Shown piece by piece: positions 55,128-64,000 of a stretch of 64,000 nt of DNA. A program made the translations under genes and the position numbers. Location of the stretch: contig CM068377.1 in the NCBI GenBank assembly GCA_034770075.1, positions 53,872,275 through 53,936,274 of the forward strand, written 5' to 3'. Numbering within the stretch: the stretch's first letter is position 1; every line of letters starts with the position of its first letter. The notes beneath the pieces are model-generated. The model worked only from the letters and a program-made list of their open reading frames with translations, was not told the DNA's origin and did no database searches. Origin of the DNA: Aralia elata (lineage: Eukaryota; Streptophyta; Magnoliopsida; Apiales; Araliaceae).

Positions 55128-58120
55128 CCTCGTTTGGATATTACTGGCTCCATCGTCCAGTTGTCGGTGGTCAGATCGGTCGGAATGCGACAGATGAAGG
55201 GCGGCTTCGCATCGGAAACTTCCTCGATGACTACAGCCACATCACATTGGTCCTTCTTTATAACCTCTTCAGGAATAGTCAGCCCCGCCCAATTGATGAC
55301 AGGCACATTCTGTTGGGCTCTTGACGGCGTGGCAACATCCTTCCCTTTTCCACCGCCTACTGACTGTCCAGGGATATAACACTTGACTTCAAACTGTTGC
55401 ATGACCTCCTGCAGGAAACTCTCCCTTCTGGCCGACTTATCATTCGTGGGGGTCAATTTCTCACCTCTTGTCTCAGACATAGGCCTGCCAGTACCTTGTT
55501 CATTGTTGACTTTCGGCATCAGACTTTCGGCTAATCGAGTTGGGGTTTCCCTTTGAGAGTGTTTCCGTGCCATGCCTCCATAATATCCCAACCCTGCCTT
55601 GCCTATCTGATTGGGCAGTTGAATAGGCTCAGTAATTCCTTGACTGTTTTTTCCCAACCCTTGCCCAGGTCAAAACTTCATCTTCATCATTTTTCTAGCA
55701 ACAAAGGTAAGTTCAGGAGAGACCTTAGGTTTCACGGCTGGAGCCCCCAGACATCTGTAGTGGGGAGTATTGATTTCCAGTGCATGAAAATTGGCGGGCA
55801 CCACCGTCTCGTCCAAATTAATCACCGGCAGGCCATTCCTGTAAGGAGAAGGGTCATTATGCTCCGCAGAGACTGTCACCAGGTTCCCGTCGATGATAAA
55901 CTTAATTTGCTGGTGTAGTGTAGAGGGAACTGCCCCGACCATGTGTATCCACGGCCTTCCCAATAACATGTTATAACTTGCCGCAATATCCAGGACTTGG
56001 AATGAAATATCGAAAGTACAAGGCCCTATTTCCACAGGCAATTCTATTTTCCCCATCGTATCCTTCCGGGATCCGTCAAAGGCTCGTACCACCACATAAC
56101 TGGCCCGCAGGCGCTTGGGATTGACGTTCATTTTTTCCAATGTACTGAATGGGCAGATATTCAATGTCGATCCTCCATCAATTAGCACCCCATTCATAAC
56201 ATATCCTGATGAGATTACCGCAATATGCAGCGGTTTCCGGTGCCCCCTCCCCTCTTCGGGGATATCATCATCTGTGAACGATATTACATTATTTTCTAAC
56301 AGATGGTCCACTAGATGGCCGAAACCTTCTTTGTTAATCACCTCGGGGATGTGCGCCTCTTCCAGGACTTTGGCCAGGATTCTGCAGTGATCGTCGGATG
56401 ATAATACCAAATCCATGATAGATGTCAGAGTCGATTCCTCGCTCAATACCTTGATCCCCCTTGCTCCTGGATGATTCATCTTCCTTAAGAATTCCACAGC
56501 TTTCTCCTCGGATATCTTTTCGCTCCTCTTCTCTTTGCTCTCAAGGACTCGTCCTGGAAGATATAAAGGATTCCCATTTGATGTTACCGAAGCACAACTG
56601 GCCGCCTCCTCTGATACTCCCACGTAATTCCACGGTACTGTTTTCATACTGCTAATGGGGATTTGTGGTCTCGCAACAATGGTGAGAGGTTTCGGGGCTG
56701 TTAACCTGATAGGCCCCTCCGTGATACTCCTGCTCAGACCCGCCAACCTAATCGGCGTCCCTCGTATATTCCCCTGATCACTTGTCATGCAAATCATCTC
56801 ATCGGTTCTCCTTATATAATTCAGCCTTGGTGGTCCTCCGGCTTCGCTGGCTTCCACCATATTGACCCCTTCCCCATCATGCTTAGGTAGAGGATTGATT
56901 TTAACATTTGGTGACTCTGGTTGCTCCACCACGATCTCCCCGCTATCGATCATGTTCTAAATCTTGTGCTTCAGCGTCCAGCATTCCTGATTATCATGAC
57001 CAGGGGAACCCGAATGGTAGGCACACTTCTTATTCGGGTCAAATCTTTTCCCTTTCGGGTCAATCGGGGGTGCCAAATCGACTATCTTTCTCTGTGCTAT
57101 TAAGACTGCCAAAATTTGTTCAAGAGGATCCCCAAGCGGGGTGAATACCCGATCTTTTGTGGCCTCAAACCTTCTTCGTCTGTCCGTCCCTCGGTTATTG
57201 AAATTAGATGGTCGGGGTGGCACGATTCTCTGTACTTGCACTGGAGGGCTATTATCCACCTTCCTAGATGAGCCCTGCAGGATGAGGGAAATATCCTCCT
57301 CCCTTTTCTTTTGGGTCCTGCGGGAAGTACTACCATAGTTTCCACTCTGGATTTGCTCCGCAACTGCCTCTAGAGCCATACCCCTCCACCGCTGGGCATA
57401 GTCTCTAAAAGATTCCTTTGGTTGCTTCTTGATCTTTGTCATCTGATATCTGTCAGGGGCCATTTGTGCTTGGAAGCTGTATTGTGTCAAGAAAGTATGG
57501 GCCAACTCCTCCCAGTTGTGGATCCGAGCATTGTCAAGGCGGGCATACCAAGTTCTTGCTTCCCCCGTTAGGCTCTTTTAGAATAACTGCATCCTCAGTC
57601 CTTCGTCCTCTGCATAAGACCCAAGTTCCCCAATGTATATCTTCAGGTGTGTATAGGGGTCTCCCTTCCCATTATATTTTTCAAATTCAGGGATCTTGAA
57701 CTTCTCCGGATACTTGGTTCCTGGAAAGACACACAGATCTGAATAATTCACCCTGCCCAAGGAACCTATGCCTTTCAGAGATTGGATAGTTTCCTCCATC
57801 TGCTTCATTTTCTTTCGAAGATCATCAGTGTCTCCCTCATCTGGAATAGTGATTACTATCCTATTAGTTGTAGGAGTGGTTTTGGGGATGACTGGCTCGC
57901 CCTTAGGTTGGGGTTGATCATCCTTGGGCGGATCCTTGCTTGGCGGATCCTGTTTAGGTAGCAACTGCTCCCTCAGCATCGTGGCCATTTCCAACAGCTG
58001 CTTTTTAAAATCATCGAATTCCTCCTGAGATATGGAACCAGGATTAGGAGGTGGAATATTAGCTATTTCAGATGTAGAAACCTGGGCCCTCCTAGATTGC
58101 AAACGCGTTTGAGGAGCAAT
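55128..58120 (-). pseudogene. gag-pro, element D (nonsense codons only)
   Basis: One frame runs from the acceptor-like TTGTAG|G and IAPQTRLQ to the intron donor. It is broken only by stops at 57578-57580, 56954-56959 and 55670 (before PGQGLGK, where A has FQPGRG). Gag core motifs are PEKFKIPEFEKYNGKGDP and FLTQYSFQAQM. A deletion of about 64 residues follows RGMA, compared with A. The zinc-binding-like CAYHSGSPGHDNQECW is intact. Protease has LIDGGSTLN, and a G-patch-like end has GLGKNSQG and GKAGLGY. The first ATG of A's frame is ATA here, again suggesting that translation starts elsewhere. Confidence 0.84.
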
Positions 58121-58841
58121 CCTACAAGGGAAAATGGTTTGGAGTTTAGTTCTTGGGAAATGAAAGATGAGGATGCATGCTAAAGCTGTAACTTTTGTGT
58201 TTTTGGGTTTTTTTTCTTTCCCTGCAAAACAAAATGTTAGCAGTCCCTTATTGCAATAATAAATGCTAGACACAAATTATTATGCTTTCCCAGCTATTCC
58301 CTACAAAACATAAAGATTAGTACTTTCTTTTGACAAAAATGGGAGGGATATATAAAAATATTGAATGGGACTATGACATTTATATGCGTAAACGTAAAAG
58401 GGCATGAGGAGACCTTCCCTGCATTGGGTTAATCTGAGGCTGACCTACCCTAAGGTTACTCTCGCGGCTTTTCGGCATGAAGGTCCCCAAATCTTCGCAA
58501 TCTACTCGTCTGAATCCTTTCGATTGGAGCGGATATGGGTGGTGCGTTTCCTGAGCCATCTCCAGGGAGCAGCCCCTTCGAGTCCAGTAATAAGCAACCG
58601 ACGGGTTCGCCTCAAGAGGAGGTACACTCTCAACATACATTCATATTCATCGTCCTCACCGTATGCAAATGGTTTTTTAAAGTAAAGCAATTCCATTTAA
58701 TCATTCATTTACTGGGCAAAAACACACATTCACACCACAACAAGTAAAACAGGTCAAAATATCGCGCGTACATACACATTTCAAAAAAATTTTAAGGATA
58801 GGACAACATCAAGATTTGAACGCAACTTAAGCCCTCTAATG
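58121..58841 (-). other. Leader of element D
   Basis: This is about 720 bp of non-coding leader between PBS and gag, similar to 6431-7172 of element A. It includes a pyrimidine-rich end before gag and, on the plus strand, the runs of T near 58200-58215. Confidence 0.55.
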
Positions 58842-58859
58842 TCCCCAGCAGAGTCGCCA
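58842..58859 (-). other. Primer binding site of element D
   Basis: The reverse complement reads TGGCGACTCTGCTGGGGA, identical to element A's PBS, two bases from the LTR edge at 58862. Confidence 0.82.
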
Positions 58860-58861
58860 GC

Positions 58862-60891
58862 TGTCGACGCCGGGAGGATCCACTTCTGTGGTGATTATTA
58901 CCCTTTCCAATTTTAGCCTTCTTATTAAATGATTATTTGGAAAAGGTCGGCACTAATGTCGACGGGGTTTTGAAAGATCGTTTTTTGAAAGGTCGGTCGA
59001 GTTTCGTTTTCGTAAATTGCTGGCTCATGTATGACTCCGAATTAATTGGTCTGCAAACCGAGATTCATAGAGGTCGGGGGCTTGCTTAAGTGAGTGGAAG
59101 GTGTTAGGCACCCCCCGACTTCCGTGAAACACGGTTACCGCAATCTTGATGTTTTTCCTATCCTTTTAATTCTTAAAATGTGTATGTGTGCGCGTGTATG
59201 TGCCTATGTGAATGTTGTGGTGAGTTTGTATGAAAGAATCATTTGGGGTTTTTTTTATGGGAAATCGTGTTTTGAGTGTGCTTTAGAATGTCCTACGGCT
59301 TATACGAGAAAGCTTTATTCTTTATGAGAAAGGTTTGATTTTAATTGTTAAAAAGCTGTGAGATTTTTCATTAGGTGTCGTTTTGGCAAAACAAGAGTTT
59401 TTTAAACCTTCGTCAAAATAGGAATCGAGACCTATGCGTTGCTTTCGTAATGAAATGACGGCAATTTCTAGGATCTCTTTAACCCTATGCACAATGGTTT
59501 AATAAAACGTCACTTATTTTCATGAAGCCATTTTTTGTGATGTTTGAACACGATCTTTCTTTAACATTCTCGTTTAACCAGGAATCGACATTCATTAGCA
59601 TTTCCAATTTTAAGCCACGTGGTTCTAATAACCTAATTTGATTGATTTTATGGAAATCTTCATCATTTAGCTTTGAAATCAATTTTGTGTGTCGTGAATC
59701 AAATCAAGCATTAAAATGCGTTTGGCCTATTCATGGGCATGTGAGCCATCAAAATAACCCCAAACGCCCACAATCACGTATTTCACTATTACGGGGGCTT
59801 AAACCCGATTTTCAACTTGATATCGTTTTAAGGCCCGACGATTACATATTTACAATCAAGGATAATCGATCTTATTACATATATCAAAATTGTCTATCAT
59901 CGGATTTGGACCACGGGGTCGCGTTCCTAGGCTCACATCCGAAACCTCTACACACCCATAAAATGGATAATACACCAATGAACAACACCGAGTCGCCTAA
60001 CACACCACAATATCCTAAAATAGCAATTTAAACACACTACGCATAACACATTATCCTAACGGGCTAAAAATCACCAAATGGATATCATCGGGCCATTAGG
60101 AAGAATTTTGTTCCATTGGAACCCTCACTAATAGTCCCTAATCCATGTATTCTCAATAATATACAGAAAACTACATTTAATATAGCCCGAATGATAAAAG
60201 TTTACCGAAATGATATAACAAAAAATGCTATAAAAAATGTTTGTTCACCTTGCAAATGACACCACAATGCGTATAAATTCGTATATTGAATATAGTAGAA
60301 ACTATTTGTGATACAATCTAGCAAAAGGGATACAAATCCTCACTTTTCTTCTCTCTTTTCTCTCTTTTCTCGCTGCTGCTGCTTGCTGATTCTTCTTCTT
60401 TTCTTTTTCTTCTTCCGCCTCTCCACCCTCTGTATGCCAAATGAAGAAATGTGCTGATAAAGGCTGATTAGAGGCAGTCGCAGATTGATCTGCGGCTGGC
60501 CGCAGATTGATCTACGGCTGGCCTCGGTTCCTCCGCGCCCGCCGCGTACTTCAGCCGCCCGCTGCGCACTTCGATTTATTTTATTCATTGGCCGCAGATC
60601 AATCCGCGGCTGGCTGAGCTGATTTTCTCAATTTTTGTACCGCACTTCGATTCTCGTGTCGTACCGTTGGTTTTCGCTGAAAGGCTTGTATTTGGCAGTC
60701 CGGGAACCGCTGCGAAACGTGCCATATCATTCCGCTTTGATCGTTGTCGTGTCGGCTTTGATCGCACGTCGTTGCGATGGCTCTGAGTGTTCGTACTTAT
60801 GTCCACCTTTCATTCTCGTAGGCTGGGTTCATTGACGATTTTGCCCTCCTGTCAGGGTTAGTATATGAAGTGCAAAATTTGGGTGTCTACA
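58862..60891 (-). repeat. 5' LTR of element D
   Basis: The LTR is 2030 bp, with ends as in A. It carries the paired palindromes at 60477-60496 and 60499-60518, again 2 bp apart, and a third at 60591-60610. A weaker TATA-like GCCTTTATCA is in the position of A's TATTTAA. It has lost about 66 bp compared with the 3' remnant. Open frames inside it, such as 59642-60031 on the plus strand, have no recognisable domain. Confidence 0.88.
60477..60610 (-). promoter_or_regulatory. Palindromes of the LTR promoter, element D
   Basis: Three 20-bp imperfect palindromes with arms close to GCCGCAGAT and ATCTGCGGC lie at 60477-60496, 60499-60518 and 60591-60610. Spacing of the first two equals that in element A. 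Promoter role inferred. Confidence 0.6.
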
Positions 60892-60896
60892 TAAAG

Positions 60897-62426
60897 TTAT
60901 TAAATTAATTATTTATCATTAAATAATAAATAAGGATAATTAATAAATTTATTATTATTTAATTAATATTAAATGATAATTAAAGACAAATGAGATTAAT
61001 AAGTTATTTATTTATTATTTGATTAACAAGTAATTATAATTGGTTATTATTTATTATTAAATAATAACTAAAGGTAATTGATTAATTACTATTTAACTAA
61101 CACTAAATAGTAATTAAATGAAAATAGAGTTAATTAAATAAAGAGAATTTAATTAACACATTAATTGAACAACTATAATTAATTGTTTGACGGTTTAATA
61201 AGTGTTTATCACTTAAGGAAAATAGTATTATTTAATTAAATCATTAATCTAAGATCAATTAAATGTCCAATAGACTTACTAATAATATAAGAGATTATAA
61301 ATGTTATGTGATTAATTGATTGCTAGTTAAATAGTATATGATAGAGTATAAATGTTCAATTATATGCAATGCTAATTGATAGACCGACATTATCAATGAT
61401 AGGTCATTCGAAGAGTTGTAATTAAAGCTAGATAATTGTTGCTCGTTGTACAGGCAAGTTTCTTACCTTAAACTTCTTACATATTGCAAGTTTCTTTAGC
61501 TCAAACTTGAGTTATTCTTTTCAAAGCATGTTAGTGAATGATTATTGTTAATTATTCACATCTATAATGATTATTGAGATTCGCACTTTATGCAGTTAAA
61601 TTCCTGTTCTATATTTAGTGAACTGCGAGTTAAGTAAAATTCTTTCATTCATGAACTGTTTATGAAATAGATTTATGCTAGTTGTATCAACTAGATCAAG
61701 CAAGTTTAAATTTGAAGTATTCAAATACGTTCTTAAAAGCTGATCCTAATCAATTGACTTGACAAGGACTCTTGATTGAGAAAAAGAACAGTTTTACTAA
61801 AGCATTAAATTAGAAAAATAATTATTGCTCATTTATTAAGTGTGTATGCATAAATCACCGGGTATGAAAGGTTGATCTCCTTGATTACCAAAACTTACTA
61901 AAAAGACCAGTTTAAATACTGACAACCTTCATATATGTTTATGGTTATTTATGACCACTCATTATCTATTATTCAATTATCGAATCTTGTTAAATGTTCT
62001 TTCACAATTGAATTTCATTGTTGAACATCGATAGAAAAATTCCTTTCTAATCATGATATATCATTTTGTAATTAAACTTTCTAAGCAAATTAGTTGCTTA
62101 CTCTTGCTATATCATGACGTTTATTTCAGCTAAGCCCGAAAGTTCGAACAAGAAGGATAAGGGCAAGGTCCAGGACTAGTTGGCTAAGAATAGTTTAATG
62201 TAACTGTTTAAGTTTTATATTTTGTTATGTAAATTGTATGTAAACCTTTTGTAATATTTAAGGGTATGTTTAAGTTAAGGTTAAAGAGAACTAGGGATAA
62301 GTTTTAGAATATTATTTAAAAGAACAATGTATGTTTATTATTCCGCAATAGTATATAAAATGATAATGATGATGGATCGTGAGCACCAAACCCGGGGTTA
62401 GAGAACCCGAATTTGGGGGCATCACA
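60897..62426 (+). repeat. 3' LTR of element B, right part
   Basis: It resumes after D with TTATTAAATTAATT, continues through the AT-rich block and the exon-like segment, and ends GAATTTGGGGGCATCACA at 62426, followed by the TGTAT duplication. Confidence 0.88.
62130..62179 (+). other. Lysine-rich exon-like segment in B's 3' LTR
   Basis: Following TTTATTTCAG, 50 nt read in phase 1 as AKPESSNKKDKGKVQD then stop, the same peptide as in the solo LTR (3734-3783). The copy in B's 5' LTR (near 40767-40816) has TAG where CAG stands here. Confidence 0.4.
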
Positions 62427-62431
62427 TGTAT

Positions 62432-63394
62432 TAATCAATTCTTTTAATTAAGATTAAATTGACATAAAATTGGTACTTGATAGCTATTAATATTTTTTTC
62501 CTCATGAGTTCGACACTCTACTTACTATATATTACTTGTGGACTGTGTATACTTGCGTGTATTTTATTGATTACGAAATTGACCAACACACCGCGACTCT
62601 CGTTCTTTAAACCGCGCGCCTTGGCTTGACTCTATAGTGATATTATGTAATAATAATGTAATTACTTAATTACATTAATATTAAATTAATATAACCATTC
62701 TTTAATTCCTCTTTTATGCTCCTGCTTTAGCCAATCTTCCTCATGAATCCTAGCTACATATATCTGTCCACTCGTCTAACTTTCGCCAAACGATCATTAT
62801 TACCTGTAGCAACAAATTAAGGCTAAACTTGCAATAATTTTCTCTATTTACACCAACATCAGTTGAAATCAATTATTCACAAAAACTACTAAAATGCAAT
62901 AAAATACTACCAAAACCTTTTTAGAAAAGCAAAATAATCAAGTAAAACATACCCAATTAATAGATATAAAATCTACTCATCAAATACCCCCAAACTTGAA
63001 TCTTTGTTTGTCCTCAAGCAAAACTTAAATCAATAAAATAATCCTAAAAACTTAAACATGCAACCTAATCCTAAGATAATTATGAATCAATTCATAGCCT
63101 CCAAGATCATTCAATCATCACTTTACAACAGTTAAGTCTTGTATAAGCTCGTCAATTACTTAATCATCAATTCATAATAGTTAAAATCCCATAACGTGTG
63201 TTGTGTGCAATTCCCACCAAATCAATCAGGCCTTAAAAGGATTATAAAACGAACACATGGTATAAAGAAGTCATCAACCCCTAGGACATATCACAACAAT
63301 AATCTTAGCCAGGGTAATTATTGCTCAAGTTAAGAGACCACAGTTCTTTCTAATGTTCTGCTATTCCTCCTAGATGCATTTTCATTCTTATTCC
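62432..63394. other. Unassigned interval, possibly Athila-derived; includes a B-LTR fragment
   Basis: No gene is seen. Phrases such as TCGACACTCTACTTACTATA near 62510 and CCCCCAAACTTGAATCTTTG near 62988 are ones I associate with Athila elements, but this was not verified. At about 62637-62704 a 68-bp piece closely matches the AT-rich part of the B LTR (compare 39361-39428). Confidence 0.3.
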
Positions 63395-64000
63395 TGTGAC
63401 GCCCCCAAATTCGGGTCTCCATATACCCGGATCCGGTCATCACGATCCAATACATCATCTACCTCCAACAACATACATTGACTAAAATGCGGAAATAAAC
63501 ATATGTTATTCATTAGAAAGGTGTTACTAGTCCTAGAATACAATAACCTTAAGTACTGAACACAAATCCATACCCCAAATAATTGTCAGGGTTTAAATTA
63601 CATTTATAGTAATTAACTACACATAAAATGAAATCAGCTACGTGAAGTCTATCACTTCATCTTTTCTTTCCCTTTGCTCTTCCCTGATGTCTCGGGTTTA
63701 GCTGCAATGGAGTCATGATATAGCAAGGGTGATCAACGAGTTTGCTCAGCAAGTTAAAGTATAACAATAAAGGATATATCATGATGAAGGGAATATAGAA
63801 AGAAAATTCAACAATATAATTATCAGAAGCAAGAATAATAAATGCTTTTAGAACAATTGATAGTCGAGTAGACTTTGAACAATAACTTCCAAAGGAGTCA
63901 ATAGCTAGTTGACCCTCTGGTTACTGGCTACAGAATAAGTACTTGAGGGGATCAGCCTCGCGTACGCTATGTATATGCATAACATTTAACTCTGTTGTTT
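63395..64000 (-). mobile_element. End of another chromovirus LTR, minus strand, cut by the window edge
   Basis: TGTGACGCCCCCAAATTCGG is the reverse complement of the AATTTGGGGGCGTCACA end shared by the B-family LTRs. Further in, on the minus strand, are CTTGCTATATCATGACTCC and the exon-like segment. It differs enough from B and C to be a third family. The remainder lies beyond the window. Confidence 0.65.
63652..63701 (-). other. Lysine-rich exon-like segment in the edge LTR
   Basis: On the minus strand CCATTGCAG is followed by 50 nt that read in phase 1 as AKPETSGKSKGKEKMK then stop. Length and frame equal those in the B-family LTRs, although little else in these LTRs aligns well. Confidence 0.4.

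Larger units (their letters stand above)
47806..60891 (-). mobile_element. Element D: decayed Tat/Ogre-type element nested in B's 3' LTR
   Basis: The ends, read on the minus strand, are TGTAGACACCC and CGGCGTCGACA, as in element A. TAAAG flanks both sides (47801-47805 and 60892-60896). In plus coordinates the 5' LTR is 58862-60891, and the 3' LTR is only a 650-bp remnant (47806-about 48457) joined straight to the antisense PMD-like gene. The U3 end, PPT, any tandem array and antisense promoter are therefore deleted. Gene order otherwise equals A. gag-pro has three premature in-frame stops and no frameshift; pol has about five stops and one frameshift. Confidence 0.92.
25890..62426 (+). mobile_element. 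Element B: old Tekay-like chromovirus carrying nested elements C and D
   Basis: LTR ends TGTGATAACC (25890) and GGGGGCATCACA (62426) are flanked by the 5-bp duplication TGTAT (25885-25889 and 62427-62431). The 5' LTR is interrupted by C and resumes after 39125; it ends at 41077. The 3' LTR starts at 45826 and is interrupted by D (47806-60891). Without the insertions each LTR is about 3.5 kb. The internal region (41078-45825) is short because most of gag is missing. LTRs differ by about 3% in the first 190 bp. The C-terminal chromodomain and initiator-Met PBS place it with chromoviruses, most like Tekay/Del. Confidence 0.9.

Noticed and set aside
59642..60031. 129-codon ORF in D's 5' LTR
   Set aside because: Antisense through LTR DNA, no domain, and not open in the element A LTR.
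1..64000. Host genes, tRNA or rRNA genes
   Set aside because: Every long frame was assigned to a retroelement or to repeat noise. No tRNA cloverleaf or rRNA segment was recognised by eye; a tRNA scan and a protein search would be decisive.

Overview
The window looks like repeat-packed DNA from a flowering-plant nuclear genome. Ty3/gypsy lineages confined to or typical of plants (Tat/Ogre-type and Tekay-type chromovirus) occupy most of it. I see no convincing host gene, rRNA or tRNA. A dicot is likely, but the species cannot be told from the sequence.

Layout. (1) 137-4033 is a solo LTR of the Tekay-like family 'B', flanked by the 5-bp duplication GTTAT. (2) 4039-4301 and 22815-about 25200 look like one Ty1/copia (SIRE/Maximus-like) LTR region that was split by element A. 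(3) Element A, 4302-22809, TSD GTAGT, is a very young Tat/Ogre-type element. Its order is LTR (2109 bp), PBS, gag-pro, a 167-bp intron, RT-RH-aRH-INT, two antisense genes (a DUF7745-like ORF and a three-exon plant-mobile-domain-like gene), a GC-rich tandem array, PPT, LTR (2109 bp). (4) Element B, 25890-62426, TSD TGTAT, is an old chromovirus with element C (27483-39125, TSD TAAAC) inserted in its 5' LTR and element D (47806-60891, minus strand, TSD TAAAG) inserted in its 3' LTR. C is a Tekay-like chromovirus. D is a second, decayed Tat/Ogre-type element. (5) 62432-63394 is unassigned, possibly Athila-derived. 63395-64000 is the end of another chromovirus LTR on the minus strand.

How the parts work together. 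In A and D the sense genes supply capsid, protease, reverse transcriptase, two RNase H modules and integrase. Two further genes run toward pol from the 3' side. In A these antisense genes have what looks like their own promoter: two 20-bp palindromes 2 bp apart followed by a TATA box. The same module lies upstream of the LTR TATA box. A 140-bp higher-order tandem array (four 35-bp subunits) lies directly upstream of that antisense promoter. In B and C an additional acidic coiled-coil ORF lies between the PBS and gag, and the long LTRs carry splice-site-like motifs and a short conserved lysine-rich reading frame.

State of the elements. A has LTRs differing at only about six sites, yet its gag-pol carries an 8-nt insertion, a nonsense codon and two single-base A-run indels. 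B, C and D are inactive, with many nonsense codons, most of them C-to-T or G-to-A type. All calls come from reading the sequence by eye; no database search or alignment program was run.
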